A stretch of DNA of 64,000 nucleotides from Pseudomonas anguilliseptica (GCF_021375795.1 NZ_JAEIOI010000001.1:558001-622000), one strand, 5' to 3'; positions 19,459-31,272 are shown, counted from the stretch's first letter. The notes: generated by a model not told the origin, from the sequence alone. Translations and numbers: made by a program.

Positions 19459-20619
19459 ATGGCTTGGAATGAGCCGGGTGGCAACTCGAATAATCAGGAC
19501 CCATGGGGCGGCCGTAAGAACGGTGATCGCAAGGGGCCGCCTGATATCGATGAAGCCTTCCGCAAGCTGCAGGAGAGCCTGAATGGGCTGTTCGGTGGCG
19601 GCAAAAAACGAGGCAGCGAGACTGGCTCAGGCAACGGTGGCGGTTTCGGCCTGCTGTTCGTGGGTCTAGGGTTGCTGGCTGCGGTCTGGCTGTACAGTGC
19701 TATCTATGTCGTCGACGAGCAGGAGCAGGCCGTGGTGCTGCGCTTCGGCAAGTACTACGAGACGGTCGGTCCGGGTCTGAACATCTACTTTCCGCCGATT
19801 GATCGCAAGTTTCAGGAAAACGTCACCCGCGAGCGTGCTTACAGCAAGCAGGGGCAGATGTTGACCGAAGACGAGAACATCATCGAAGTGCCGCTGACGG
19901 TGCAGTACAAGATCAGCAGTTTGCAGGACTTCGTCCTCAACGTTGATCAGCCGGAAATCAGTCTGCAGCACGCCACCGACAGCGCCGTGCGCCACGTGGT
20001 GGGCTCCACCGAGATGGACCAGGTGCTGACCGAAGGTCGTGAGTTGATGGCCAGTGAAGTCAAGGATCGCTTGCAGCGTTTCCTCGACAACTATCGCACC
20101 GGTATCGCGGTGACCCAGGTCAACCTGCAGAGCGCTGCGGCGCCGCGTGAAGTGCAGGAAGCCTTTGATGACGTGATTCGTGCTCGTGAAGACGAGCAGC
20201 GCGAGAAGAACCAGGCGGAAACCTATGCCAACGGCGTAGTGCCGGAAGCGCGCGGTCAAGCGCAGCGCCTGATCGAAGATGCCAATGGTTATCGTGATGA
20301 GGTGGTTTCCCGTGCCCAGGGTGAGGCGGATCGTTTCACTGCGCTGGTTGCCGAGTACCGCAAGGCGCCGGAAGTGACGCGTGAACGTCTGTATCTCGAC
20401 ACTATGCAGGAGCTGATGACCAACACCAGCAAGGTGCTGGTAACTGGCGACAAAGGGCAGAACAACCTGCTTTACCTGCCGCTGGACAAGATGATCGACG
20501 GGCGTGCCTCGTCGGCGCCAGGCACGATTTCCGGTGCGGCCGGTGCCGCTGATACCGGCAGTGCGCGCGTAACCATCGATCCGCGTCAGGTTGAGCTGCG
20601 TACAAGGGAGAGCCGTTGA
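19459..20619 (+). CDS. hflK: FtsH modulator HflK (SPFH protein)
   Basis: Forms the large HflK-HflC periplasmic cage around the membrane protease FtsH and limits its access to substrates. A Gly/Asn-rich cytoplasmic N terminus (about 1-70) is followed by one membrane helix (about 72-94) and an SPFH/Band 7 domain with VDEQEQAVVLRFG, then a long coiled coil (about 220-320). Length is 386 from MAWNEPGG; the in-frame sequence before it does not resemble the family. hflC begins within its stop codon (TGATG). Confidence 0.95.
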   Translation: MAWNEPGGNSNNQDPWGGRKNGDRKGPPDIDEAFRKLQESLNGLFGGGKKRGSETGSGNGGGFGLLFVGLGLLAAVWLYSAIYVVDEQEQAVVLRFGKYYETVGPGLNIYFPPIDRKFQENVTRERAYSKQGQMLTEDENIIEVPLTVQYKISSLQDFVLNVDQPEISLQHATDSAVRHVVGSTEMDQVLTEGRELMASEVKDRLQRFLDNYRTGIAVTQVNLQSAAAPREVQEAFDDVIRAREDEQREKNQAETYANGVVPEARGQAQRLIEDANGYRDEVVSRAQGEADRFTALVAEYRKAPEVTRERLYLDTMQELMTNTSKVLVTGDKGQNNLLYLPLDKMIDGRASSAPGTISGAAGAADTGSARVTIDPRQVELRTRESR

Positions 20620-21488
20620 TGAGCAATAAATCGCTGGTCGCCCTTATTGTTGGCGTGGTGCTGGCGCTGGTCGCCTGGAACAGTTTCTACATCGTCGCGC
20701 AGACTGAGCGTGCGGTGCTGTTGCAGTTTGGTCGTATCGTCCAGCCGGACGTACAGCCGGGCTTGCATGTGAAGATTCCTTACGTCAATCAGGTGCGTAA
20801 GTTTGACGCTCGCCTGTTGACGCTGGACTCCACCAGCTCGCGTTTCCTCACTCTGGAAAAGAAAGCGTTGATGGTTGATGCCTTCGCCAAATGGCGGGTG
20901 CTGGATGCCGAGCGTTACTACACCGCAACGTCCGGTATGAAGCAGATTGCCGATGAGCGTCTGGCGCGTCGTCTCGAAGCGTCGCTGCGTGACCAGTTCG
21001 GTAAGCGCACCCTGCATGAGTCGGTATCGGGTGAGCGTGATGCGCTGATGGCGGATGTGACGGCCTCCCTGAACCGTGCTGCGCAGCGTGAGCTGGGCAT
21101 CGAAGTGGTCGATGTGCGCGTCAAGGCGATTGACCTGCCGAAGGAAGTCAACCGCAGCGTGTTTGATCGCATGAGTTCCGAGCGTGAGCGTGAGGCTCGT
21201 GAGCACCGCGCCAAAGGTAAGGAGTTGGCTGAAGGTATTCGCGCCGACGCCGACCGTCAGCGTCGTGTGCTGCTGGCCGATGCCTACCGTCAGGCGGAAG
21301 AGTTGCGCGGTGAGGGGGATGCCCAGGCTGCGGCGATCTATTCCAAGGCCTACGGCATGGATCAGGAGTTCTATTCGTTCTATCGCAGCCTGCGGGCTTA
21401 TCGCGAGAGTTTCGCGGACAAGCGTGACGTGCTGGTGCTGGATCCGAAGAGTGACTTCTTCCGTTATTTGGAGAAATCCAAGCCTTAA
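20619..21488 (+). CDS. hflC: FtsH modulator HflC (SPFH protein)
   Basis: Partner of HflK in the FtsH-associated cage. A single N-terminal membrane helix (about 6-24, LVALIVGVVLALVAW) leads into the SPFH domain with VAQTERAVLLQFGRI and a coiled coil (about 180-250) rich in Arg, Glu and Ala. Length 289 is usual. The start ATG shares its A with the hflK stop, so translation is coupled. Confidence 0.95.
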   Translation: MSNKSLVALIVGVVLALVAWNSFYIVAQTERAVLLQFGRIVQPDVQPGLHVKIPYVNQVRKFDARLLTLDSTSSRFLTLEKKALMVDAFAKWRVLDAERYYTATSGMKQIADERLARRLEASLRDQFGKRTLHESVSGERDALMADVTASLNRAAQRELGIEVVDVRVKAIDLPKEVNRSVFDRMSSEREREAREHRAKGKELAEGIRADADRQRRVLLADAYRQAEELRGEGDAQAAAIYSKAYGMDQEFYSFYRSLRAYRESFADKRDVLVLDPKSDFFRYLEKSKP

Positions 21489-21491
21489 GTC

Positions 21492-21521
21492 ATCACCCCG
21501 GCGGGCAGCCGCCGGGGTGAT
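21492..21521 (+). terminator. Strong 13-bp hairpin after hflC
   Basis: A perfect 13-bp stem (ATCACCCCGGCGG with CCGCCGGGGTGAT) around the loop GCAG begins four bases after the hflC stop. A T-rich tract is lacking. It probably ends or stabilises the hfq-hflC transcript. Confidence 0.6.
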
Positions 21522-21535
21522 CCTTGTAGAAAACG

Positions 21536-21573
21536 TGGTATGATGCGGCAGCCGGGAAAATCCCGGCTTTTTT
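21536..21573 (+). promoter_or_regulatory. Extended -10 followed at once by a hairpin and T6
   Basis: TGGTATGAT (21536-21544) is an extended -10 (TGn-TATGAT). The predicted start, about 21551, is the first base of GCCGGGA-AAA-TCCCGGC (21551-21567), which is followed by TTTTTT (21568-21573). The hairpin could be a second terminator for hflKC, or an attenuator-like leader at the very 5' end of the DUF2065-hisZ-purA transcript. Confidence 0.5.
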
Positions 21574-21588
21574 GCGTCTGTGGGAAGC

Positions 21589-21774
21589 ATGTGGCAGGAA
21601 CTGGGCATCGCGTTGTGTCTCGTGCTGGTGCTGGAAGGCATCCTGCCCTTCCTGTGTCCGCGTCATTGGCGTGGCGCGCTTTTACAACTGGCTCAGCTGT
21701 CTGATCGGCAGCTGCGTCTGATGGGGTTGGCCAGCATGCTGCTGGGAACAACCGTCCTTTATTGGCTTCACTGA
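21589..21774 (+). CDS. DUF2065 small membrane protein
   Basis: A 61-residue protein with two hydrophobic helices (about 5-25 and 42-60) joined by a short basic loop (PRHWRG). It matches the DUF2065 (YjeT-like) family that sits beside hflC or purA in many gammaproteobacteria. No function is established. ATG at 21589 follows TGGGAAG. A GTG three codons upstream is possible. hisZ begins 37 bases after the stop. Confidence 0.8.
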   Translation: MWQELGIALCLVLVLEGILPFLCPRHWRGALLQLAQLSDRQLRLMGLASMLLGTTVLYWLH

Positions 21775-21811
21775 AGGCTTGTGCCGCCCGGTTCAAGAGG
21801 GGAATGGCGAA

Positions 21812-24359
<2,548 letters not shown>

Positions 24360-24381
24360 TAGTCACAGGCATGTGCACAGG

Positions 24382-24404
24382 GGGTCGCCAATTGGCGGCC
24401 CTTT
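24382..24404 (+). terminator. purA terminator
   Basis: Stem GGGTCGCC/GGCGGCCC with loop AATT and one internal mismatch, followed by TTT, 22 bases after the purA stop. Confidence 0.6.
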
Positions 24405-24508
24405 GTCGTTTCAGGCCTCGGTAAAGGCGTTGAGAGAAATATCCGGGCTAGCCTTTATAAATCGTTCCCCCGCCGTTAAAGGCATTACCGCTGTTAGGAG
24501 TGTCTGCC

Positions 24509-26443
24509 GTGTTTGCCATTATTTCTGTGTTGCGCAGTCGCCTGTTGTTGCCGGTGTTTCTGGCATTGGGGGTGGCCCTTCTGGTTCAGGTGGTGGTCGC
24601 GGTGGCGCTGACTCGCACCACGGTGGCGACGCTCGAGGCCGATCTGGCCAAAGGTATGCAGAGTGATACGGCGCGCCTGGTGGATGAGTTGAGTCAGGCG
24701 GGGGCTGAGGTGCGCGTTGGGCTGGACAGCCTGTCTGCCAGTACCCAGGCGCAGCTCGCCAAGGGACTTTCCGAGCGTTTGGCGCAAGAGCAGGGTCAGA
24801 TACGTGCGGTACTCGATAGCAACCTCAAGCATTCGGCTGATGAGTTGGCCCAGCTGTTGGCAGCTGTTGCGCCGAAGGCCATCTGGGATGCCGATGTGCC
24901 GGCGTTGACTGAACTGGCGCGGGGTGCGCAACGCAATCCGGCGGTGTTATTCGCTGTGTACTTCGATGCTCAGGGGCAGCGTTTGACGCGCCACCTCAAT
25001 CGTCAGGATGCGCGAGTGCGTGCACTGATGGCCAAGGGCGAGGGCGAAGGTGCATTGGATAAGGTGCTGCAGGCAGCGGCCAATGATCCGGGGGTGTACA
25101 TCGCTGAGGCATCGATCAGCCCGATGGGGTCGGATATCGGTAAGGTCAGATTGGGGATTTCGACTGCTGCTGTGGATGAGGAGCTGGCTGCGCTGGATAA
25201 GCGCTTTGCCGGGCTGATCGACAGCAGCGGTCAACTGGTGTCCGAGAGCCTGAGTGGGGCTGCGAGTAGCAGTGCCGAGGCTCTGGCTGCGCGCCTTGGT
25301 GTGGCGCGGGATACCGCCAGTGGCATGGCGCAAAGCAGTCGCGAAGTGGTGCAGAAGGCTGCTGCCGGACTGCGTTGGAATATCAGTGTCGGCTTGGTGG
25401 TGGTGGCGCTGCTGATTCTGCTGGTGCTGGCGCTGGTGCTGGGGCAGCGGGTGGTCAGCAAGCTGCATACTTTGATTGCGGTGCTGAACGATTGGGCGGC
25501 GGGGGAGGGTGATCTGACCAAGCGCGTCGAGCTCAACAGTCGCGACGAGATTGGTGACATGGCGGCTGCGGTTAATCGTTTCGTGGCCAAGTTACAGCCG
25601 ATTGTGCGCGAGGCTGGCGAAGTGGCTTCGCTCACTGGGCAGGAGATCGGCAGCTTGACTTCGCGCAGTGCGGCGGCACAAGCAGCCGCCGAGCGCCAGC
25701 GCGATGAAGTGGCCGGTAGCCTGCAGGCGCTGGCGGAAATGGCGGGTGAAGCTCAGGCGGAAAGTCAGGCTATGCGCGAGGCTCAGCAGCGGGTGGGTGC
25801 GATTCGCCAGGCGGCGGATGAAAATGCGGCGATTGCCCTGCGCGTGGGGGGCTCGATCGAAGAGCTGGTGCAGCGTGTGGAAACCGGTGCGGCGGTGATT
25901 GAGCGGCTGGCCAAGCAGAGTGAGCAGATCGAGGTGGTGCTGACGGTAATCCGCTCGATTGCTGAGCAGACCAACTTGCTGGCGTTGAATGCCGCCATCG
26001 AAGCGGCGCGAGCGGGCGAAAGTGGGCGCGGCTTTGCCGTGGTGGCCGATGAGGTGCGGGCGCTGGCGAGCAAGACGCAGCAGTCCACCGGTGATATCCA
26101 GACCCATATCGGCGCCCTGCAGCAAGGTGCGCGTGAGGCGGTCGATGCAATCAGTCAGGCTGGTAAGCAGGCTGATCAGGGCTTGGCCGCGTTGCGCGAG
26201 AGTGCGCGGGTGCAGCAGTCGGTGCGGGCAGCGGTCGAGGAGGTGCATGGCGCAATCAGCGCGGCGACCGAGGCGGCGGCTCATCAGGCTGAGGGTGCTG
26301 ATGCGGTGCGTGGTCGGGTAGAGGTTATTCACGTCGAGGCGCAACGTGCAGCCGAGGCTGTGGCTGCAACGGCTAACAGTGGGCGTGTGCTGGATGGTTT
26401 GGCGAAGAAGCTTAAAGCCAGCCTGGGTCAGTTCCGCGTTTAG
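24509..26443 (+). CDS. Methyl-accepting chemotaxis protein
   Basis: Transmembrane chemoreceptor of about 644 residues. First membrane helix about 9-32, a periplasmic ligand-binding region about 33-290 that is mostly helical and Ala/Leu-rich, a second membrane helix about 293-315, a HAMP domain, then the cytoplasmic signalling domain with the conserved hairpin tip [19 protein letters not shown]. The GTG start at 24509 has AGGAG 8 bases before it; the GTG at 24500 lies inside that ribosome site. The ligand is unknown. I do not recall a receptor at this place in P. aeruginosa. Confidence 0.93.
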   Translation: MFAIISVLRSRLLLPVFLALGVALLVQVVVAVALTRTTVATLEADLAKGMQSDTARLVDELSQAGAEVRVGLDSLSASTQAQLAKGLSERLAQEQGQIRAVLDSNLKHSADELAQLLAAVAPKAIWDADVPALTELARGAQRNPAVLFAVYFDAQGQRLTRHLNRQDARVRALMAKGEGEGALDKVLQAAANDPGVYIAEASISPMGSDIGKVRLGISTAAVDEELAALDKRFAGLIDSSGQLVSESLSGAASSSAEALAARLGVARDTASGMAQSSREVVQKAAAGLRWNISVGLVVVALLILLVLALVLGQRVVSKLHTLIAVLNDWAAGEGDLTKRVELNSRDEIGDMAAAVNRFVAKLQPIVREAGEVASLTGQEIGSLTSRSAAAQAAAERQRDEVAGSLQALAEMAGEAQAESQAMREAQQRVGAIRQAADENAAIALRVGGSIEELVQRVETGAAVIERLAKQSEQIEVVLTVIRSIAEQTNLLALNAAIEAARAGESGRGFAVVADEVRALASKTQQSTGDIQTHIGALQQGAREAVDAISQAGKQADQGLAALRESARVQQSVRAAVEEVHGAISAATEAAAHQAEGADAVRGRVEVIHVEAQRAAEAVAATANSGRVLDGLAKKLKASLGQFRV

Positions 26444-26512
26444 CGGTCGGTGGCTGGCGGAGCAGATTGTTCTCCGCCAGCAGGTGCCTGATCAAATCGC
26501 AGGCAATAAAAA

Positions 26513-26537
26513 ACCGAGCACTTGGCTCGGTTTTTTT
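26513..26537. terminator. Bidirectional terminator, chemoreceptor / tRNA-Leu
   Basis: ACCGAGC-ACTTG-GCTCGGT flanked by an A tract on the left and seven Ts on the right. It can end both the chemoreceptor transcript (+) and the tRNA-Leu transcript (-). Confidence 0.9.
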
Positions 26538-26543
26538 GAAATT

Positions 26544-26630
26544 TGGTGCCCAGGAGAAGACTCGAACTTCCACGACCTTGCGATCACTGATACCTGAAAC
26601 CAGCGCGTCTACCAATTCCGCCACCTGGGC
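26544..26630 (-). tRNA. tRNA-Leu (anticodon CAG)
   Basis: 87 bases including an encoded CCA end. The acceptor stem GCCCAGG pairs with CCTGGGC; the D arm reads GCGGAATTGGTAGACGCGC; the anticodon loop TTCAGGT gives CAG (26594-26596), reading CUG; a long class II variable arm follows, then the T arm GTTCGAGTC. It differs from the next copy by one base in the variable arm. Confidence 0.96.
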
Positions 26631-26714
26631 ACTGCAGCAATGTTCACCGTTACCGGTACGGAGCGTTGCATCCGTTTATTTGCGAAGTGATTTATCAGAT
26701 CACTTCACGAAATT

Positions 26715-26801
26715 TGGTGCCCAGGAGAAGACTCGAACTTCCACGACCTTGCGGTCACTGATACCTGAAACCAGCGCGTCTACCAATTCCGCCACCTGGG
26801 C
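26715..26801 (-). tRNA. tRNA-Leu (anticodon CAG), second copy
   Basis: Near-identical to the copy 84 bases downstream of it, with the same acceptor stem, anticodon CAG (26765-26767) and encoded CCA. The single difference is in the variable arm (GACCGC here, GATCGC in the other). The two are probably one transcript running toward the terminator at 26513. Confidence 0.96.
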
Positions 26802-27003
26802 ACTGAAATCGATGATTGCTCATCTTTTCCGTGTTACAACGTCTGCTCGACGCTGTGGGCGCGAACTATACGGTCGCCCTTTTACCTTGTAAAGCCCTGA
26901 TGGCGAAAAATTATTGTCGCGCAATGCTGACCCAGAGGGCTTTTTCGCGCTTCAATAGGCACATGGCAAACCGACTCTATATAGAACAGGCGAACACTCT
27001 CTA

Positions 27004-29553
27004 ATGGCCGATTGGCAATCCCTCGATCCTGAGGCCGCTCGTGAAGCGGAAAAGTACGAAAACCCCATTCCAAGTCGTGAACTGATCCTCCAGCACCTGG
27101 ACGAGCGCGGCTCACCTGCGGCGCGTGAAGAGTTGGCCGCAGAGTTCGGCCTGGTCAGTGATGAGCAGCTCGAAGCGCTGCGTCGCCGTCTACGCGCCAT
27201 GGAGCGTGACGGCCAGTTGATCTATACCCGGCGTGGCACCTATGCCCCGGTGGACAAACTTGACCTGATTCTCGGTCGCGTCAGTGGTCACCGTGATGGC
27301 TTCGGCTTTCTGGTGCCGGACGACGGCAGCGATGACCTGTTCCTCAGCCCGGCGCAAATGCGCTTGGTATTCGATGGCGACCGTGCACTGGCGCGGGTTT
27401 CTGGTCTGGACCGGCGTGGGCGCCGCGAAGGTGCGATAGTTGAAGTGATCGCCCGTGCCCATGAAAGCATCGTCGGGCGTTACTACGAAGAGCATGGCGT
27501 AGGTTTCGTGGTCGCCGACAACCCCAAGATTCAGCAGGAAGTGCTGGTCACGCCCGGCCGTAATGCCGGTGCCAAACAGGGTCAGTTCGTTGAGGTGAAA
27601 ATCACCCATTGGCCGACCCCACGTTTCCAGCCGCAGGGTGATGTGGTCGAAGTCGTTGGTAACTACATGGCGCCGGGCATGGAGATCGATGTTGCCCTGC
27701 GTAGTTATGACATTCCGCATGTCTGGCCTGAAGCCGTGATCAAAGAAGCGCGCAAGCTCAAGCCGGAAGTGGAGGAGAAGGACAAGGAAAAGCGCATTGA
27801 TCTGCGCCACTTGCCGTTCGTCACCATCGACGGTGAAGACGCCCGCGACTTCGATGATGCGGTGTATTGCGAGAAGAATGGCAGCAACTGGCGGCTGTTC
27901 TCTGGTGGCTGGAAGCTCTACGTCGCCATCGCCGACGTATCGCACTACGTGAAGATTGATTCGGCGCTGGACGCCGAGGCCCAGGTGCGCGGCAACTCGG
28001 TGTACTTTCCGGAGCGGGTGATCCCGATGCTGCCGGAAGAGCTGTCCAATGGCCTGTGCTCGCTGAACCCGCATGTCGACCGTCTGGCCATGGTGTGCGA
28101 GATCAGCATCTCGAAAACCGGCAAGATGACCGATTACCAGTTCTATGAAGCGGTGATCCATTCCCACGCTCGGCTGACCTACAACAAGGTCAGCGCCATG
28201 CTTGAACAGCCGAAAAGCAGCGAAGGCAAGGCCCTGCGTAGCGAATATAAGGAGGTGCTGCCGCACCTCAAGCAGCTGTATTCGCTGTATCAGGTATTGC
28301 TGGCTGCGCGTCATGAGCGTGGGGCCATCGACTTCGAGACTCAGGAAACCCGCATCATCTTCGGTGCTGGACGCAAGATCGCCGAGATCCGCCCGACCCA
28401 GCGCAACGATGCGCACAAGCTGATCGAGGAGTGCATGCTGGCGGCCAACGTTGCCACTGCTGCGTTTATGCAGAAGCATGAAATTCCGGCGCTGTATCGC
28501 GTGCACGATGGCCCGCCGCCGGAGCGCGTGGAAAAACTCAAGGCATTCCTCACCGAGTTGGGCTTGTCGCTGCATCGTGGTAAGTCCAAGGACGGCCCGA
28601 CGCCGAAGGACTATCAGCTGCTGCTGGAAAGCATTCGTGAGCGTCCGGATTACCACCTGATCCAGACCGTGATGCTGCGCTCGCTCAGTCAGGCGGTATA
28701 CAGCGCTGATAATCAGGGCCACTTTGGCTTGAATTACGACGCCTATGCGCACTTCACTTCGCCAATTCGTCGCTACCCGGATCTGCTGATTCATCGGGCG
28801 ATTCGCAGCGTGATTCGTTCCAAACTCGATACCCCGCACGTCAAGCGTGCTGGTGCGGCGATCATGCCGCGGGCGCGCATCTATCCGTATGACGATGCGA
28901 TCCTCGAGCAGTTGGGCGAGCAATGCTCGATGTCCGAGCGTCGCGCCGATGAGGCAACCCGTGATGTGGTGAACTGGCTCAAGTGCGAGTTCATGAAGGA
29001 TCGCGTGGGTGAGACCTTCCCGGGTGTGATTACCGCGGTGACGGGGTTTGGTCTGTTTGTCGAGTTGCAAGACATCTATGTCGAAGGGTTGGTGCACGTC
29101 ACTGCCTTGCCGGGTGACTACTACCATTTTGATCCGGTGCATCATCGTCTGGCGGGCGAGCGCAGTGGTCGCAGTTTCCGTCTGGGCGACAGTGTTGAAG
29201 TCAAGGTTATGCGTGTCGATCTCGACGAGCGCAAGATCGACTTCGAACTGGCCGAAGGCAAAATGGCTATGCCGGCGGGGGCGGGTCAGCGCCGTGGTGG
29301 TTTCGAGTCGGCGGCAGGTCGGGCCGGGCGTCGCAGCGAGCGCGCAACGCCGGGTAATGCCGATGTGGAAAAGAGCCGGGCATTGAAGAAGTCTCTACTC
29401 AACGAGTCGAAAGGCAAACCGGCCAAGGGTGCTGCTGGCAAGGGCGACAGCGCTCGCCCGGCCGCCAAGGGTAAGCCGAGTAGCCATCGCAAGGGCACTG
29501 CTGGTGGTGCGCCGAGCAGCGGCGGGCCGCGCAAGCGTAAGGCGAAGTCATGA
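27004..29553 (+). CDS. rnr: Ribonuclease R
   Basis: Processive 3'-5' exoribonuclease able to degrade structured RNA, including rRNA and tmRNA targets. Domain order: N-terminal winged helix (about 20-85), cold-shock/OB domains (about 85-240), RNB catalytic domain with DGEDARDFDDA (276-286) holding the metal aspartates, S1 domain (about 670-755), and a Lys/Arg/Gly-rich tail (about 765-849). Length is 849. No strong ribosome site is visible before the ATG. It overlaps rlmB by four bases. Confidence 0.96.
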   Translation: MADWQSLDPEAAREAEKYENPIPSRELILQHLDERGSPAAREELAAEFGLVSDEQLEALRRRLRAMERDGQLIYTRRGTYAPVDKLDLILGRVSGHRDGFGFLVPDDGSDDLFLSPAQMRLVFDGDRALARVSGLDRRGRREGAIVEVIARAHESIVGRYYEEHGVGFVVADNPKIQQEVLVTPGRNAGAKQGQFVEVKITHWPTPRFQPQGDVVEVVGNYMAPGMEIDVALRSYDIPHVWPEAVIKEARKLKPEVEEKDKEKRIDLRHLPFVTIDGEDARDFDDAVYCEKNGSNWRLFSGGWKLYVAIADVSHYVKIDSALDAEAQVRGNSVYFPERVIPMLPEELSNGLCSLNPHVDRLAMVCEISISKTGKMTDYQFYEAVIHSHARLTYNKVSAMLEQPKSSEGKALRSEYKEVLPHLKQLYSLYQVLLAARHERGAIDFETQETRIIFGAGRKIAEIRPTQRNDAHKLIEECMLAANVATAAFMQKHEIPALYRVHDGPPPERVEKLKAFLTELGLSLHRGKSKDGPTPKDYQLLLESIRERPDYHLIQTVMLRSLSQAVYSADNQGHFGLNYDAYAHFTSPIRRYPDLLIHRAIRSVIRSKLDTPHVKRAGAAIMPRARIYPYDDAILEQLGEQCSMSERRADEATRDVVNWLKCEFMKDRVGETFPGVITAVTGFGLFVELQDIYVEGLVHVTALPGDYYHFDPVHHRLAGERSGRSFRLGDSVEVKVMRVDLDERKIDFELAEGKMAMPAGAGQRRGGFESAAGRAGRRSERATPGNADVEKSRALKKSLLNESKGKPAKGAAGKGDSARPAAKGKPSSHRKGTAGGAPSSGGPRKRKAKS

Positions 29554-30302
29554 GTCAGCTGGAAAAAATCTACGGCGTGCATGCTGTAGAAGCGCTGCTG
29601 CGTCACCATCCGAAGCGGGTCAAGCAGATCTGGCTGGCAGAAGGGCGTAATGATCCGCGAGTGCAAACGCTGCTGGCGTTGGCAGCGGATGCGCGGGTGG
29701 CTGTCGGTCAATGCGAACGTCGCGAGATGGATGCTTGGGTCGAAGGCGTGCACCAAGGTGTGGTGGCGGATGTCAGCCCCAGTCAGGTGTGGGGCGAGGC
29801 CATGCTGGACGAACTGCTGGATCGCACTGAAGGGGCACCGCTGTTGCTGGTACTCGACGGTGTGACCGATCCGCATAACCTTGGGGCTTGCCTGCGCACG
29901 GCCGATGCTGCCGGTGCGCTGGCTGTGATCGTGCCCAAGGACAAATCCGCCACCTTGAACGCCACGGTGCGCAAGGTGGCCTGCGGTGCGGCGGAAGTGA
30001 TTCCGTTGGTGGCCGTGACCAACCTGGCGCGCAGCTTGGAGAAGTTGCAGCAGCGCGGTCTGTGGGTCGTCGGTACGGCCGGCGAGGCCGAGCAGGAACT
30101 CTACGAACATGACCTGACCGGGCCGACCGTGCTGGTTATGGGTGCTGAAGGCAAAGGCATGCGGCGGCTGACTCGTGAGCACTGTGATTATCTGGTCAAG
30201 CTACCCATGGCCGGCAGCGTCAGCAGCCTAAATGTCTCGGTGGCGACCGGTGTCTGTCTGTTTGAAGCACTGCGTCAGCGCAAGGCTGGCAGCAAAGCCT
30301 AG
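29550..30302 (+). CDS. rlmB: 23S rRNA (guanosine-2251-2'-O)-methyltransferase RlmB
   Basis: SPOUT (TrmH-type) methyltransferase that adds the 2'-O-methyl of G2251 in the ribosomal P loop. An N-terminal L30-like RNA-binding domain (YGVHAVEALLRH, about 1-75) precedes the knotted SAM domain with DPHNLGACLRTADA, GAEGKGMRRL and SSLNVSVATG. Length is 250. The start lies within the rnr stop (ATGA), a conserved pairing of two RNA-processing genes. Confidence 0.96.
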   Translation: MSQLEKIYGVHAVEALLRHHPKRVKQIWLAEGRNDPRVQTLLALAADARVAVGQCERREMDAWVEGVHQGVVADVSPSQVWGEAMLDELLDRTEGAPLLLVLDGVTDPHNLGACLRTADAAGALAVIVPKDKSATLNATVRKVACGAAEVIPLVAVTNLARSLEKLQQRGLWVVGTAGEAEQELYEHDLTGPTVLVMGAEGKGMRRLTREHCDYLVKLPMAGSVSSLNVSVATGVCLFEALRQRKAGSKA

Positions 30303-30309
30303 TGCCTGT

Positions 30310-30329
30310 CGGGCGTCTCGCGACGCCCG
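30310..30329 (+). terminator. Hairpin after rlmB
   Basis: CGGGCGTC-TCGC-GACGCCCG, an 8-bp stem with a 4-base loop, 7 bases past the rlmB stop. It lacks a T tract, so it is terminator-like only. Confidence 0.4.
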
Positions 30330-30404
30330 TGATTCTGATGTGCAGCGCGACCTTCCCCTGTTCAGGGGTTGCTTGCGTACTGTTCAAATAATCACCAGTT
30401 TGCC

Positions 30405-30433
30405 TTGCGTGTGGCAGGGGGCTTCTCTAGAAT
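30405..30433 (+). promoter_or_regulatory. Sigma70 promoter of the rpsF operon
   Basis: TTGCGT (30405-30410), 17 bases, TAGAAT (30428-30433). The spacing is optimal and four of six bases match in each box or better. It would start the rpsF-rpsR-DUF2232-rplI transcript near 30440, leaving a leader of about 115 bases. Confidence 0.6.
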
Positions 30434-30509
30434 GTCGCCCCTTGCCGCGACGGCAGGTGCTTTTGTGCCTTTTTGTTGTGGCAAGACAAACAAGTGAACT
30501 TCACTCCTT

Positions 30510-30533
30510 GCCTGACCGCGTTTGGCGGCAGGC
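30510..30533 (+). promoter_or_regulatory. Leader hairpin before rpsF, possible S6:S18 autoregulatory site
   Basis: GCCTG pairs with CAGGC and CCGC with GCGG, leaving one bulged A at 30515 and the loop GTTTG. The hairpin ends 10 bases before the AAGGAG ribosome site of rpsF. A CCG-containing stem bound by the S6:S18 pair is known in many rpsF leaders; equating this hairpin with it is an inference. Confidence 0.4.
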
Positions 30534-30554
30534 TACAACCCGTAAGGAGCATTT

Positions 30555-30977
30555 ATGCGTCATTACGAAATCATCTTTCTGGTTCACCCGGACCAGAGCG
30601 AGCAAGTCGGCGGCATGGTTGAGCGTTACACCAAGCTGATCGAAGAAGACGGCGGCAAAATTCACCGCCTGGAAGATTGGGGCCGTCGTCAGCTGGCTTA
30701 CGCCATCAACAACGTCCACAAAGCTCACTACGTCATGCTGAACGTAGAGTGCACCGGCAAAGCCCTGGCTGAGCTGGAAGACAACTTCCGTTACAACGAT
30801 GCCGTGATCCGTAACCTGGTCATCCGTCGCGACGAAGCCGTTACCGAACAGTCCGAAATGCTGAAAGCTGAGGAAAATCGTAGCGAGCGCCGCGAGCGTC
30901 GTGATCGTTCTGAAAGCGCTGACTCTGCCGATGGCGATGACAGCGACAACAGCGACAGCGATAACGCTGACGAGTAA
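30555..30977 (+). CDS. rpsF: 30S ribosomal protein S6
   Basis: Platform protein of the small subunit that binds 16S rRNA together with S18. [18 protein letters not shown] and the central [12 protein letters not shown] are typical. The last ~45 residues are extra and very acidic (runs of Asp, Ser and Glu from about 97), a C-terminal tail seen in Pseudomonas S6, which in E. coli is the target of glutamate addition by RimK. Length is 140. TAAGGAG precedes the ATG. Confidence 0.98.
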   Translation: MRHYEIIFLVHPDQSEQVGGMVERYTKLIEEDGGKIHRLEDWGRRQLAYAINNVHKAHYVMLNVECTGKALAELEDNFRYNDAVIRNLVIRRDEAVTEQSEMLKAEENRSERRERRDRSESADSADGDDSDNSDSDNADE

Positions 30978-31005
30978 TCCACGGATCTATTGAGGAGCCA
31001 CTCTC

Positions 31006-31236
31006 ATGGCACGTTTCTTCCGTCGTCGTAAGTTCTGCCGTTTCACTGCTGAAGACGTGAAAGAGATCGATTTCAAAGATCTCAACACTCTGAAAGCCTA
31101 CATCTCGGAAACCGGCAAAATCGTTCCAAGCCGTATCACCGGTACCAAGGCTCGTTATCAGCGTCAGCTGGCTACCGCTATCAAGCGCGCCCGCTTCCTG
31201 GCCCTGCTGCCTTACACCGACAGCCACGGCCGCTGA
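31006..31236 (+). CDS. rpsR: 30S ribosomal protein S18
   Basis: Binds S6 on the small-subunit platform. [27 protein letters not shown] and the C-terminal [13 protein letters not shown] are diagnostic, and the 76-residue length is standard. TGAGGAG precedes the start, 28 bases after rpsF. Confidence 0.98.
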   Translation: MARFFRRRKFCRFTAEDVKEIDFKDLNTLKAYISETGKIVPSRITGTKARYQRQLATAIKRARFLALLPYTDSHGR

Positions 31237-31272
31237 GACCGGATGTTCGACAAGAAGTAAGGGATAAATTGC

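Noticed and set aside
24453..24479. Possible sigma28 promoter for the chemoreceptor
   Set aside because: GCCGTTAA at 24472 is near the -10 consensus, but the -35 at the proper distance reads CTTT. Too weak to call.
26544..26801. Direct repeat of about 87 bases that could suggest a mobile element or attachment sites
   Set aside because: Both copies are complete tRNA-Leu genes with CCA ends; no integrase lies near.
27190..29145. A 651-codon frame antisense to rnr
   Set aside because: Shadow of RNase R, which carries the full RNB active site on the plus strand.
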